DNA of 55,123 nt from Deltaproteobacteria bacterium (GCA_019310535.1 JAFDED010000016.1:1-55123), one strand, 5' to 3'; counted from the first letter of the stretch, positions 1 through 8,831 are shown. Notes: a model not told the origin generated them from the letters alone. Numbers and translations: made by a program.

Positions 1-122
1 AGCAGCATGAGGAAAAAGAAGAAAAGATATTGAGCTTTCTCCCAGGAAACAAAGGATTATGACTTCGCAATCCCTTCATGACCTTTTTGATAACCTATTT
101 TTCAGTGTGAACTATTTAAACC
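1..122 (+). other. Possible 3' end of a gene entering from the left
   Basis: The third forward frame is open from the window edge to a TGA at 60-62. It encodes a short tail rich in Glu and Lys ending in a Pro-Gly-Asn-Lys-Gly-Leu stretch. A good intrinsic terminator follows about 60 bases later (123-157), so a rightward gene probably ends here. Nothing in the visible 20 codons identifies a family. An ATG ORF from 59 to 277 runs straight through the terminator and resembles nothing known, so it is not taken as a gene. Confidence 0.3.
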
Positions 123-157
123 AAGAGGATAAGCGCTCTTTGCGTCCTCTTTTTTTT
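123..157 (+). terminator. Rho-independent terminator
   Basis: AAGAGGA (123-129) pairs with TCCTCTT (145-151). Extra pairing between GCG and CGC lies inside the loop, and an uninterrupted T run continues to 157. It would end transcription of the gene entering from the left edge. It also separates that gene from the convergent MmgE/PrpD gene that ends at 368. Confidence 0.7.
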
Positions 158-367
158 CGAATGCATAACCAACTGATCAGCGGGTTATGTTTTGGTTGTC
201 GTCAAGATAAAAAATGTAACTCGTTTGATACCCCTGTACCCAACAAATTTCATGTTTGGTTATGGGCCAAGCTTTGACTCCTACCCTTATTTATGTATAC
301 TCCACCCGCCCTCCAGGCCGATAAACCGGAAGGACGCTGATGAGAACCATGGATAGATAACATATGG

Positions 368-1774
368 TCACTGAACAACGGCCATTTCGATCGTTTTGCG
401 AAGAGATTCCATTTTCTCCAATGATTCGATAGTCTCAAAGAGTTTTCGGGCTTGAGCCGGCGCCAGAATCCGCCGGGTGCAGTCATTGAACTTTTCCAAC
501 AGCTCTTCCCGGCTGAGGGGAGCACGCGGGCCGCCCCTGTAGTGTTCGGAGGTTCTCCCCCGGAGCACCCTCCCGTCCTTCAGGCTCACCTGGATCACAC
601 CAACGATCTTGTCCAGCCCGAGAGCATCAATCTTCGGATCCACCACGGCGTCCACCCGATCCATCATGTCCTGCACAGCGGGGCTTTGGACGAACTCGTC
701 GGTAAATTCCATGATCCCCGCCTTGCGGCGTATGATCATGCTGGCCATCTGAAAGGGAACGCAGAATTTGGCCTGCAGCTCTGTTTGTGCTTTTCTATAG
801 CGCAGCGGTCCCTTGGGGCCCAGGACATTGGAACCGGTCGCCACTTTGACGCGCTCCACCTCATCGGGCTGAATGTCATGCCGGACGACCAGCGCCAGCA
901 TCGCGTCCATGGCGGGGTGCCCCACTACGCCGCATGGATAAGGTTTTATGGAAACACCGGGATCGATGATGGAATACGGCCGACCGAGCTTCCCGCAAAT
1001 TTTATCCGGATCGAACCCTCCTGCGAAGGCGTGGAAAAATCCCTTGTGGCCTTCCAGACCGTCGGGATGGGACCGAAAGCCATTGGCGGCCAAACGTGCG
1101 GAGACGATCCCGTTTTCCGCGGCGCGCCCCATATGCAAGGGTTTAGCCATTGTACCGAGGTTCACAATAAGACCGGATGCCATGCTTGCCGCGACACCGA
1201 CGGCACTTCTGACCTGCTCCACCGATAACCCCATCAGCTTCGCTGCCGCTGTGGTTGCACCAAATATCCCGCACGTATTCGAGGTGTGAAAACCGCGGTC
1301 CCAGTGATCGGAGTGAATGGCCTCGGCGATCTTGCATTCAACCTCGATGCCCACCAGAAAAGCCGTGAGAACATCTCGGCCCGAGCGCTCCAGTTTCTCC
1401 CCTATTGCAAGCCCGGCAGCCAGAGGCGGCATAGTGGGATGGAGCAGCACGGCACGGTCCGGAGTGGTAGAGAGCGCGGTATCGTCCCAGTCCAACGCGT
1501 GTCCGGCCGTCCCATTGACCAGGGCGGCAAGGTGGACGGGTACTCTGGTTTTCCCCTTGCCCAGGATGGTGCATTCTTTTTTACCTTCGATTGAGAGCGC
1601 ATAATCACGGACGATCCGTGCGCTGGGCTCCGTTGAGCCCGCCAGGATGACGCCTATACCATCGATAATACAGCGCTTGGCAATGTTCTGAATATCCGAA
1701 GAAAAATTCTCGTACTCAGCAGCTACCACAAAATTCGCCACTTCTTCGGTGATCCGGGCATCCTCCGCATTCAT
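368..1774 (-). CDS. MmgE/PrpD family protein
   Basis: The 468-residue product belongs to the MmgE/PrpD superfamily of cofactor-free lyases and isomerases (2-methylcitrate dehydratase, cis-aconitate decarboxylase, iminodisuccinate epimerase). The family signature HALDWDDT lies at about residues 92-99, and a KPLHMGRAAENG segment marks the middle of the helical domain. The length matches the family. The frame stays open to 1861, but ATG 1774 is preferred: a GGGGGG ribosome binding site sits just upstream and the family homology starts there. The gene is transcribed away from a GntR/FCD regulator and a tricarboxylate-transporter operon, which suggests that it acts on the imported di- or tricarboxylate. 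The exact substrate cannot be told from sequence, and the family is often over-annotated as PrpD. Confidence 0.85.
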   Translation of the reverse strand: MNAEDARITEEVANFVVAAEYENFSSDIQNIAKRCIIDGIGVILAGSTEPSARIVRDYALSIEGKKECTILGKGKTRVPVHLAALVNGTAGHALDWDDTALSTTPDRAVLLHPTMPPLAAGLAIGEKLERSGRDVLTAFLVGIEVECKIAEAIHSDHWDRGFHTSNTCGIFGATTAAAKLMGLSVEQVRSAVGVAASMASGLIVNLGTMAKPLHMGRAAENGIVSARLAANGFRSHPDGLEGHKGFFHAFAGGFDPDKICGKLGRPYSIIDPGVSIKPYPCGVVGHPAMDAMLALVVRHDIQPDEVERVKVATGSNVLGPKGPLRYRKAQTELQAKFCVPFQMASMIIRRKAGIMEFTDEFVQSPAVQDMMDRVDAVVDPKIDALGLDKIVGVIQVSLKDGRVLRGRTSEHYRGGPRAPLSREELLEKFNDCTRRILAPAQARKLFETIESLEKMESLRKTIEMAVVQ

Positions 1775-1903
1775 CGCTTCCCCCCTATCTGCTTGTCGTT
1801 TTACCGCAGCAACACTAGCAACACTAATGTATTGACGCAGAATTTCCTCACTGGCATGCATTGAAATGTATATTATGGTTCATCAGGATAACAGGAAGAG
1901 CAA

Positions 1904-1932
1904 TATTTTTTCAATCCTTTTTATCCTGTCAA
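1904..1932 (-). promoter_or_regulatory. Candidate promoter for the MmgE/PrpD gene
   Basis: On the minus strand a perfect TTGACA (plus-strand 1927-1932) is followed after 17 bases by AAAATA (1904-1909). Transcription would start near 1897, giving a leader of about 120 bases before ATG 1774. It lies back to back with the regulator promoter in the same intergenic region, as usual for a regulator next to its target. The call rests on consensus matching only. Confidence 0.4.
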
Positions 1933-1974
1933 GGGTACATTTCATATTTCCGGATAAAATTGCATGCTTTTTTC

Positions 1975-2002
1975 TTGACAAAGAAAGATTATTGTATACA
2001 AT
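1975..2002 (+). promoter_or_regulatory. GntR-gene promoter with overlapping palindromic operator
   Basis: TTGACA at 1975-1980 and TACAAT at 1997-2002 are separated by 16 bases. The -10 is buried in a perfect 12-bp palindrome, ATTGTATACAAT (1991-2002). Its core fits the TNGT-N-ACNA type of site bound by many FadR/FCD-subfamily GntR regulators. A degenerate second half (TTTTATACAAAT) follows directly. A repressor bound here would block its own promoter. The role as operator is inferred from position and symmetry. Confidence 0.6.
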
Positions 2003-2052
2003 CGATTTTATACAAATACAATTTCTTTGCCACCAAATTGGAGCTTTCCAAA

Positions 2053-2748
2053 TTGAATCCAGAACCATCTTATACCAGGATCGTAAATCATAAAACTCTT
2101 GTTGAGCAGATTGTGGAGGACCTTGAGCAGAAAATCATGGAGGGCGTTCTCAAGCCGGGTCGAAGGCTCATCGAGGCGGAGCTTTGTGAAAAAATGAGGG
2201 TCAGCCGCTCTCCGTTACGGGAAGCGTTTCGAATTTTGGAGAGCCGTGGATTCGTTGTCAGCGAACCGCGAAAAGGGATTTTCGTTTCCAGGATTTCGCC
2301 CAAAGAGGCGGAAGATATCTACATTATTCGAGCAAACCTCGAAAGTCTGGCAATCTATTTGGCGGTAAAAAAACAAAACCCCGAGGTGCTTAAAAACCTG
2401 AAGAATTTGCATATGCAGATGATTAAGGTGGCGGCCAAGGGAGATGTCCCCGCCTATTTTGACTTGAACCTTACCTTTCATGAAACTCTGTTCAACGCTT
2501 GCGAAAACAAACGATTAATCCAGTTGATAAACACATTTGTAAAACAGACGATGCGTTATCGTGTGGGAGTTGTCTCGGTGCCGGGGTGGATGAATTCTTC
2601 TATTGAGAATCACCATGCTATTATTCAATCCTTTGAGTCAGGCGATGCAGAAAAAGCCGAACAGCTAAGAAAAAATATGATCCTCAGCCATATCCAGAGG
2701 TTTTCCCAAATAGATGAAGAGGAGGAAAAAAATGAGAATCGATCCTGA
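2053..2748 (+). CDS. GntR family regulator, FCD (FadR) subfamily
   Basis: The protein has an N-terminal winged helix of GntR type (about residues 15-80, including the VSRSPLREAFRILESRG recognition segment). A helical FCD ligand-binding domain follows, with the acidic and histidine residues typical of its metal site (FDLNLTFHETLF and NHHAI). The frame is open from 1861, but the N-terminal 64 codons of that version run through the promoter and do not look like protein. TTG at 2053 has GGAG 9 bases upstream and gives 231 residues, normal for the family. TTG 2038 is the alternative. FCD regulators usually respond to carboxylates, which fits the transporter and MmgE/PrpD gene beside it. The end overlaps the ferredoxin gene by 17 bases. 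Confidence 0.85.
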   Translation: MNPEPSYTRIVNHKTLVEQIVEDLEQKIMEGVLKPGRRLIEAELCEKMRVSRSPLREAFRILESRGFVVSEPRKGIFVSRISPKEAEDIYIIRANLESLAIYLAVKKQNPEVLKNLKNLHMQMIKVAAKGDVPAYFDLNLTFHETLFNACENKRLIQLINTFVKQTMRYRVGVVSVPGWMNSSIENHHAIIQSFESGDAEKAEQLRKNMILSHIQRFSQIDEEEEKNENRS

Positions 2749-3457
2749 AAAATGTATTTCCTGTTTAGAGTGTGTTGATTTGTGCCCCATGAACTGCATT
2801 ATGGAGGGTGATCAGGTTGTCCGCATTGATGAGGATGAGTGCGTCGAGTGCGGTGTATGCCTGAAAGCAGGTGTTTGCCCCGTGGATGCCATCTATATGC
2901 CTGAGGAATCTAAAAAATATCCTCGCTCTATCCGGGCGATGTTCAGCGATCCCGATGTTCAATACCCGGGGTTGAATCAGGGAGGACGCGGCACCGAAGA
3001 AATGAAAACCAACGATGTTACAGGTAGATACCGTCGCGGCGAATATGGCATGGCCCTTGAATTCGGTCGTCCAGGAACAGGAACCAGAATAGCGGAAATC
3101 GAAAAGGTCGCCAAAGTTGTCTGTCCGATGGACGTACACATTGAAGAGGCCAACCCTGTGTATCATTTATTATTGGCAGATACCAAGACAGGAAAAATGA
3201 AACCGGAAGTCCTTCAGGAGAAGGTGCTTTCGGCCATTTTGGAAATTAAGATTAAGGAAGAACAATTGGAAGAAATTATAAACAAATTGACCCCGGTGCT
3301 TGAACAGGTCGACACGGTGGTTTCCTGGGGATTGGTAACCCGTTTTGCAGAGGACGGAACACTCCCGGTCCGGTCAAGGCTCAAATATCTGGGAATTCCC
3401 GTGCGTCCAAATGCAAAAATCAATATGGGGCTTGGCCGTCCCATCGTTGAAGAATAA
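2732..3457 (+). CDS. Ferredoxin-like protein with two 4Fe-4S motifs, copy 1
   Basis: The 241-residue protein starts with two CxxCxxC-type clusters: CISCLECVDLCP, then CVECGVC followed by GVCP. These predict two 4Fe-4S centres in the first 55 residues. The remaining 180 residues are not a standard ferredoxin. They hold a glycine- and arginine-rich block with GRGTEEMKTND, a helical part, and a C-terminal RPNAKINMGLGRP motif, all of which recur in the paralogue at 7442-8170. ATG 2732 is chosen over the frame's first start at 2714 because GGAGG lies just before it. The gene overlaps the regulator and is followed 13 bases later by X1. It is likely an electron-transfer subunit of an unidentified oxidoreductase or dehydratase that works with X1. 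The reaction is not known to me. Confidence 0.75.
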   Translation: MRIDPEKCISCLECVDLCPMNCIMEGDQVVRIDEDECVECGVCLKAGVCPVDAIYMPEESKKYPRSIRAMFSDPDVQYPGLNQGGRGTEEMKTNDVTGRYRRGEYGMALEFGRPGTGTRIAEIEKVAKVVCPMDVHIEEANPVYHLLLADTKTGKMKPEVLQEKVLSAILEIKIKEEQLEEIINKLTPVLEQVDTVVSWGLVTRFAEDGTLPVRSRLKYLGIPVRPNAKINMGLGRPIVEE

Positions 3458-3470
3458 TAAGGAGGTACTC

Positions 3471-4103
3471 ATGAGCCACGCATTACATCGGTACGGAACA
3501 GTCGAAAACCTGCAATGTGATTACACCTTTTACGCCAGGGCTTCACGATGGGTCAACCGCGAAGGGTGCGGCCCCAAGTTGCGTAAGATTTTGGATATCC
3601 TCCTTTCCGAAAAACCGGTCAATTTCGGTTCCAGCCACGCGGGGAAAAGTTTCAAGGCGGGTCTGGATCCCAAAGAATATGCCTCCACCCTGGATAACGC
3701 GTACGGTGTGGCTTGTTGCTTTTCCAGTAAAGATGCCATCAAGGCGGTTCTCCGGAAGCTCATGGAGGCTGATACAGGCATTTCCATAGTGGTCAGCGGC
3801 CTTATTGACGAGATCGTCCAGATTGCAAAAGAGCTCGGCTTGAAGCCGCACACCGCCCATCTATCCCTCGGGATTCATGGGAAAAAAGCGCTCCTTCCCG
3901 ATGACAAGGTTCTGGAAGTGACAACAATGTGTGGCCACGGCATGGTGGCATCACAATTAACAAAGGTGGTGATGGAAAAAGTCAAGGCCGGTAAGATGTC
4001 GCCGGAGCAAGGGGCGCATTTCCTGGCACAGCCATGTCCGTGCGGGATTTTCAATACAGACCGCTGTGAAGAACTGCTGGAACAGAGCCGAAAAGCATCT
4101 TAA
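3471..4103 (+). CDS. Unknown conserved cysteine-containing protein X, copy 1
   Basis: The 210-residue protein is preceded by an exact GGAGG at 3461-3465. It is not recognised. It is clearly paralogous to the gene at 8190-8831. Both begin MSH, share a GLKPHT segment, a Leu-Leu-Pro stretch, CGHGM (CGHHM in the other) and a C-terminal PCPCGIFN. The three conserved cysteines with nearby histidine suggest a metal or iron-sulfur site, which would fit co-occurrence with the two-cluster ferredoxin. There is no signal peptide or membrane segment, so it is probably cytoplasmic. The pairing with the ferredoxin gene is strict: the two genes are adjacent in both copies. A catalytic or cluster-binding partner of the ferredoxin is the best inference. 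Confidence 0.7.
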   Translation: MSHALHRYGTVENLQCDYTFYARASRWVNREGCGPKLRKILDILLSEKPVNFGSSHAGKSFKAGLDPKEYASTLDNAYGVACCFSSKDAIKAVLRKLMEADTGISIVVSGLIDEIVQIAKELGLKPHTAHLSLGIHGKKALLPDDKVLEVTTMCGHGMVASQLTKVVMEKVKAGKMSPEQGAHFLAQPCPCGIFNTDRCEELLEQSRKAS

Positions 4104-4333
4104 AAGGAAACACTGCTGCGAAAAGGTAATGTGATCATCGGCCCCTTTCGTTTGTATTCGTTCAGGCAATAGGGATCTTTTTTCTCAGCTTACTGGAAGC
4201 AAGAATGAAGTTATGACGGCAGATATGCTCGGGAAAGGAGGTGAAGCGTAACATAGCGTCTTTCTGAGCCTTTAGTATCTAAGGATGCTTGACCGAGAAT
4301 TATACCCTTAGACAACGAAAAAAGGAGGTTGCC

Positions 4334-5314
4334 ATGAGAAAGAAAGCGTTGTTTTACTCGGTTGCCTTGATTTGTCTCGTCTCAGCCGCGGCTCTTGTAC
4401 CCCAGGCAAAAGCAGCATACCCAGAAAAACCCATCGAAATGGTCGTCCATTCTTCCCCGGGGGGCGGGAGCGATCTATTCACTCGCACTGTCGCCCATAT
4501 TCTGGAAAAGGAGGGCCTGGTAAAGCAGAAAATACGGGTAGTAAACAGACGCGGTGGAGGGGGTACCGTTGCCCTCAATTATCTCGCTTCCAAGAAAGGC
4601 GACCCGTATGTTCTTATGCAGGTCACCACATCGCCTCTTTCCGCTATCTTGCGGGGATCCAGCCGTATGAAATTTGAAGACATTACATTGATAGCCAAAG
4701 TGGTTGAGGACCCCAATTTAGCGTTTACCCGCTATGGTTCCTCCTTCAAGGACATGAAAAGCCTGATTGCTGAGGCTAAAAAGGCTCCCAAGAAAATAAG
4801 CGTTTCTTTTGGTAATGTGGGAGGTTCAGAGCACATCTGTGCCCATCGAGTTTCAAAGGCGGCCGGCGTAGTGCTCAACATGGTTTCCTTTAAAAGCGGC
4901 GCCGGTGCCGCCACTGCCCTTCTCGGCGGTCATGTGGATTTCAGCTTTGGAAACGTTAATGAGCAGATGGGGCAGATAGAGGCCAAAAAGATACGGCCTC
5001 TGGCAGCAATAACCGAAAAGAGAATACCCTATCTTCCGGATGTGCCCACAATGAGAGAACAAGGCATAGACGCCGTTTTCTCTCAGCTCAGGGGATTCTG
5101 GGCGCCGCAGAATTTCCCTCCATATGCGCTGAAGTTTTGGGAAGAGACATTCGCCAGACTCACAGAGACCAAAGGATTTAAAGACTATCTTCAAACAACT
5201 TACGGTGTAAAGTCATTTATTAAGCATGAAGAGTTCAGGACGTTTCTCGTCGAATACCTTGATGATTTGCGTCAAGACGTCATTGAGCTCGGAGTTTACA
5301 AAAAGAAAAAATAA
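4334..5314 (+). CDS. tctC: Tripartite tricarboxylate transporter substrate-binding protein (TctC/Bug)
   Basis: The 326-residue periplasmic solute receptor has a cleavable signal peptide ending near VPQAKA, then AYPEKPIEMVVHSSPGGGSD. That is the typical Bug-family start with the glycine-rich loop contacting the ligand carboxylate. The length is normal. ATG 4334 has AAAGGAGG 5 bases upstream; the 15 extra in-frame codons before it are leader sequence. The 230-base gap after X1 contains no obvious terminator, so the gene is probably in the same operon. Bug proteins bind mono-, di- or tricarboxylates and some other organic acids. The ligand cannot be read from sequence. The MmgE/PrpD and FCD neighbours support a carboxylate. 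Confidence 0.92.
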   Translation: MRKKALFYSVALICLVSAAALVPQAKAAYPEKPIEMVVHSSPGGGSDLFTRTVAHILEKEGLVKQKIRVVNRRGGGGTVALNYLASKKGDPYVLMQVTTSPLSAILRGSSRMKFEDITLIAKVVEDPNLAFTRYGSSFKDMKSLIAEAKKAPKKISVSFGNVGGSEHICAHRVSKAAGVVLNMVSFKSGAGAATALLGGHVDFSFGNVNEQMGQIEAKKIRPLAAITEKRIPYLPDVPTMREQGIDAVFSQLRGFWAPQNFPPYALKFWEETFARLTETKGFKDYLQTTYGVKSFIKHEEFRTFLVEYLDDLRQDVIELGVYKKKK

Positions 5315-5353
5315 GTTACCGAACGGGAGACCCCTGATCAGGAGGAAGGTGTT

Positions 5354-5815
5354 ATGAAAAAAGGAGACAGGGTGTTCGGGCTGATTTGTCTGGGGCTCAG
5401 CTTCTGGCTTATATTTGAAGCGTCCTACTACGACTATATGACGGAGTTTACGCCCGGACCCGGCTTTCACCCCTTCTGGCTGGGGGTCTGTCTGGGATTA
5501 TTATCCTTATACTTGATTATTGATACGTTCAAGCGAGAAGGCAGTAAAGAAGATGAAAAAAAACACCTGCCGGGACGGAAATCGCTTCTCAGGATAGGGC
5601 TTATCCTTTTCATAATGGCAGGTTTTGCATTTTCTATGATGCGTCTGGGATTTGTTGTAACTGTATTTGTCTTCGTTGCTCTCATACTCTTTGCGCTGGA
5701 AGGTTATAGTATTCTCAAAAGCGTTGTTTATGGCGTCATGTTCAGTGGATTTATTTTTCTTATCTTTAGTTACTGGCTGGAGGTTGACCTTCCCAAAGGA
5801 TTGTTGGGGCTTTAA
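5354..5815 (+). CDS. tctB: Tripartite tricarboxylate transporter small membrane subunit (TctB)
   Basis: The 153-residue protein has four hydrophobic segments (about residues 8-25, 38-56, 77-96 and 100-145, the last probably two helices). The family motif FTPGPGFHPFWLG follows the first helix. It forms the small integral-membrane component between TctC and TctA. A strong GGAGGAAGG lies just upstream. It ends 14 bases before tctA, the usual gene order C-B-A. Confidence 0.88.
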   Translation: MKKGDRVFGLICLGLSFWLIFEASYYDYMTEFTPGPGFHPFWLGVCLGLLSLYLIIDTFKREGSKEDEKKHLPGRKSLLRIGLILFIMAGFAFSMMRLGFVVTVFVFVALILFALEGYSILKSVVYGVMFSGFIFLIFSYWLEVDLPKGLLGL

Positions 5816-5829
5816 CAAGAGGAAAGCAA

Positions 5830-7335
5830 ATGGGTATATTTCACAATTTGATGCAGGGTTTTTCTGCGGTATTGACCCCTTATAATCTGTGGATGGCAAC
5901 GATCGGTTGTTTTTTCGGAACTATTGTGGGAATACTTCCCGGGCTGGGTCCTTCGGCCACCATTGCAATGCTTCTCCCTTTTACATTCGGGATGAATGCC
6001 ACCCCTGCCATGATTATGATGACTTCAATCTATTACGGGGCAAAATACGGGGGTTCTACAACTTCCATTCTGATTAATGTTCCAGGTGAAGGTGCATCTG
6101 TAGTAACCGCCCTGGATGGTTACCAGATGGCACGGAAGGGCCGGGCCGGACCCGCTCTGGGGATAGCTGCTATTGGCTCCTTTTTTGCCGGAATCGTCGG
6201 GACATTCGGGCTGATTTTTATTGCGGTGCCTCTTGCCGAGTTCAGCTTGAGATTTGGCCCGGCCGAATACTTCAGCCTGATCATTATGGGTATGCTGACC
6301 ATTGTTTTCGTCGGGGGAAAGTCAATAACAAAATCATTGATGAGCGGCGTTATCGGCCTTGCACTTGGTGTTGTGGGCTCCGACGTGGTTCAGGGGGCGC
6401 CCCGCTTTGTGTACGGAGTCCCTGAGCTTATGGACGGAATTTCGTTTGTCGTTGTGGTCATGGGCATATTCGGCATCGGCGAGGTGCTGGTGTCCGCTGA
6501 AGAACGCATGAAATTGAAGCCTGTTAAAGTAAAGCTTTCCGGCTTATTCCCCACACTGGCGGATTTGGTCCAATCAAAATGGGCGATCGCGAGAGGAACG
6601 ATTGTCGGTTTCTTCGTGGGGGCTTTGCCTGGCGCAGGCTCTACTATTGCCTCTTTTATTTCCTACGGCATAGAGAAAGGCGCTTCCAAACACCCTGAGC
6701 GCTTTGGCAAAGGAGCCATAGAAGGTGTTGCCGCTCCGGAGTCTGCCAATAATTCCGCCACATCAGGCGCCATGGTTCCGCTGCTTGCCCTGGGAATCCC
6801 CGGGTCGGGGGCTACCGCGGTGATGCTGGGGGCCCTTATGCTCTATGGACTTAAACCCGGCCCCATGTTATTTCACACCAGCCCCGATTTTGTGTGGGCT
6901 TTAATAGCAAGCATGTTCATTGGAAATGTGATCCTATTAATAATGAACCTCCCCATGATTCCCCTGTTTGCTTCCACTCTGCGCATTCCTTACGGTCTTC
7001 TGTACCCCGCCATTATTTTAATATGCATCATTGGATCCTATTCCCTGAATAATAACGTTTTCGACGTATGGGTAATGCTCATTTTTGGGGTATTTGGGTA
7101 TTTCATGAAAAAGTACGATATTCCCGGTGCCCCGATGGTCATAGCCCTTGTGCTGGGACCTCTCCTGGAATACTCTCTCTATCAGGCTCTTGCTTTATCC
7201 CATGGGGATATCACTGTTTTTGTAACCCGCCCGATTTCTGCAACCCTTCTGGGAATGGCAGCGGCGATGACCGTTGCGGTAACATTAAAGACATTACGGA
7301 TGATACGAAAACAGATCAGTGAGGAGGAAGATTGA
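5830..7335 (+). CDS. tctA: Tripartite tricarboxylate transporter large permease (TctA)
   Basis: The 501-residue polytopic protein has about twelve membrane segments and the TctA signatures. [21 protein letters not shown] lies near residue 30, [14 protein letters not shown] near 75, and the second-half repeat [17 protein letters not shown] near 258. It is the sodium- or proton-driven translocation channel that receives substrate from TctC. It is full length. Its TGA at 7335 is followed by about 100 bases and then the second ferredoxin gene in the same orientation, so the operon likely continues. Confidence 0.94.
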   Translation: MGIFHNLMQGFSAVLTPYNLWMATIGCFFGTIVGILPGLGPSATIAMLLPFTFGMNATPAMIMMTSIYYGAKYGGSTTSILINVPGEGASVVTALDGYQMARKGRAGPALGIAAIGSFFAGIVGTFGLIFIAVPLAEFSLRFGPAEYFSLIIMGMLTIVFVGGKSITKSLMSGVIGLALGVVGSDVVQGAPRFVYGVPELMDGISFVVVVMGIFGIGEVLVSAEERMKLKPVKVKLSGLFPTLADLVQSKWAIARGTIVGFFVGALPGAGSTIASFISYGIEKGASKHPERFGKGAIEGVAAPESANNSATSGAMVPLLALGIPGSGATAVMLGALMLYGLKPGPMLFHTSPDFVWALIASMFIGNVILLIMNLPMIPLFASTLRIPYGLLYPAIILICIIGSYSLNNNVFDVWVMLIFGVFGYFMKKYDIPGAPMVIALVLGPLLEYSLYQALALSHGDITVFVTRPISATLLGMAAAMTVAVTLKTLRMIRKQISEEED

Positions 7336-7441
7336 GGACTTTGCGTGCCCTTAACCACCGACTCGATTTTATTGCCGCCTCAACCCGGGTCCATGAATAA
7401 TAAAAAAATAAAAAGGATTAATGCCTTGAAAGGGGATTACT

Positions 7442-8170
7442 TTGATCATTGACCAGGAAACATGTATAGGATGCGGAAATTGCGTTTTTACCTGTACCGT
7501 GGGAGCCATAGGCCTTAAAGATGGAATGGGAATTATTGAACGGGATACATGTGTCGAATGTGGAAGCTGCCTGAGAGTTGCGGAGTGTCCGACCGGCGCT
7601 CTTCAGCAGGATGAGCTTTCCTGGCCCAGAATCGTTCGCAAATACTTCAGCGATAACCAGTTTCAATGGCCTGAAGAACTTCGCTATACCACGGGATATG
7701 GGAGAGGAACTGAGGAATGCAAAACAAATGATCGGACAGGGAGGTTCAAACGCGGCGAGGTAGGTGTGTTAGTAGAGCTTGGGAGGCCCGGCATCAGCAC
7801 AACTCTCCTCAATGCGGAAAAAATAATTCAGATATTGATACAGGCGGGCGCGGAAATGGAAACAAACTCCCCCATTTCGGGGTTGTTAATCGACAAAGAA
7901 AAGGGGGTTCTTCGCGAAGAGATCAAAAACGAGCGCGTTCTTTCCTGTATTATAGAGGCAAAGGTTAAGCTTGAAGACCTTGAAAAAACCCTGGGCCTTC
8001 TAAAAAAGGTGTCTTTTGAATTAGATACGGTGTTCAGCCTTGGGCTTGTAACAAGAATGAAAGACGGCTTTGTATCTCCTATTGAACCCATACTACATAA
8101 AACGGGACTTCAAGTCAGGCCCAATGCAAAAATGAATCTCGGTTTGGGAAAACCGTTCTCCCAAGATTAA
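7442..8170 (+). CDS. Ferredoxin-like protein with two 4Fe-4S motifs, copy 2
   Basis: The 242-residue paralogue of the protein at 2732-3457 has the same layout. Two N-terminal cysteine clusters (CIGCGNCVFTC and CVECGSC with AECP) precede the GRGTEECKTND block and a C-terminal RPNAKMNLGLGKP. The start is a TTG with AAAGGGG 6 bases upstream; no better start exists in this frame. The gene is 19 bases ahead of the second X gene, so the duplicated unit is the pair. The divergence between the copies looks substantial, which argues against a very recent duplication and for two specialised versions. The function is unknown beyond probable electron transfer. Confidence 0.75.
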   Translation: MIIDQETCIGCGNCVFTCTVGAIGLKDGMGIIERDTCVECGSCLRVAECPTGALQQDELSWPRIVRKYFSDNQFQWPEELRYTTGYGRGTEECKTNDRTGRFKRGEVGVLVELGRPGISTTLLNAEKIIQILIQAGAEMETNSPISGLLIDKEKGVLREEIKNERVLSCIIEAKVKLEDLEKTLGLLKKVSFELDTVFSLGLVTRMKDGFVSPIEPILHKTGLQVRPNAKMNLGLGKPFSQD

Positions 8171-8189
8171 TGGAAAGGAGTTGTGATTC

Positions 8190-8831
8190 TTGAGCCACTC
8201 AGCCCATAGATCAGGAACAGAAGAAGAACTGACAAGGGATTATGTCATTTTTGTCAGGCCCGCCAGGGGCATGGATGATGTTGACGAGGAGACAAGGGAA
8301 GAAACCATCAGAAAGACAAAAGAGCTGGCCGATATCGCCTTTGCTTACGAACCTGCCAATCTGGGCCGCTCTCGAGCAGGATGTACAGCCAGGGGAGACG
8401 ACTACCACGAAGTTATGAATTGGAAAGGCCTCCACGGCTTCATGTCGGTTTTTACGGATAAAAAAAAGGTTGCACAAGTTTTAAGAGAATTCAAGAAAAA
8501 AGACTATGGTTATTCGGTTGTAGCCAGCGGTCTTACAGAGGATATTTTTGATATCTGTAAAGAAATAGGACTGAAGCCTCACACCATCCTCTATTCCCTT
8601 GGAGTCTGGGGTAAAACGGAACTGTTGCCCAGTGAAGATCATTTAAAAATCACAACTCTGTGCGGACATCACATGATTTCACCGGCCATGATCGATCATT
8701 ATGTTGAAAAAATAAAAGAGGGAAAGATCACCCCGGAAGAGGCCGGAAAAAAGATTGCGAAACCCTGTCCATGCGGGATTTTCAACGTTCCGCGAACAGT
8801 TGAAGTCTTGAAAAAGCTCACCGCTAAATAA
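8190..8831 (+). CDS. Unknown conserved cysteine-containing protein X, copy 2
   Basis: The 213-residue paralogue of X1 (3471-4103) starts at a TTG with AAAGGAG 9 bases upstream. It keeps the CGHHM and PCPCGIFN motifs, the GLKPHT segment and the MSH start. It differs in the middle, where an added cysteine in RSRAGCTARGDD replaces the SHAGKSFKAGLD of X1. It is the last gene of the operon that begins with the GntR regulator. It is probably a partner of the ferredoxin-like protein directly upstream. It is not recognised as any named enzyme. Confidence 0.7.
   Translation: MSHSAHRSGTEEELTRDYVIFVRPARGMDDVDEETREETIRKTKELADIAFAYEPANLGRSRAGCTARGDDYHEVMNWKGLHGFMSVFTDKKKVAQVLREFKKKDYGYSVVASGLTEDIFDICKEIGLKPHTILYSLGVWGKTELLPSEDHLKITTLCGHHMISPAMIDHYVEKIKEGKITPEEAGKKIAKPCPCGIFNVPRTVEVLKKLTAK

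Noticed and set aside
59-277. Plus-strand ORF of 72 codons
   Set aside because: It runs through a strong terminator hairpin, has no ribosome binding site and no recognisable protein features.
452-1228. Long plus-strand ORF of 258 codons opposite the MmgE/PrpD gene
   Set aside because: It is a shadow of the minus-strand gene, whose translation is a clear family member; the plus-strand translation is not protein-like.
4210-4248. Twelve-codon mini-ORF (ATG 4213-4215) with an AGGAGG in the gap before tctC
   Set aside because: Too short to support as a gene and the AGGAGG is inside it; probably leader sequence with chance initiation signals.
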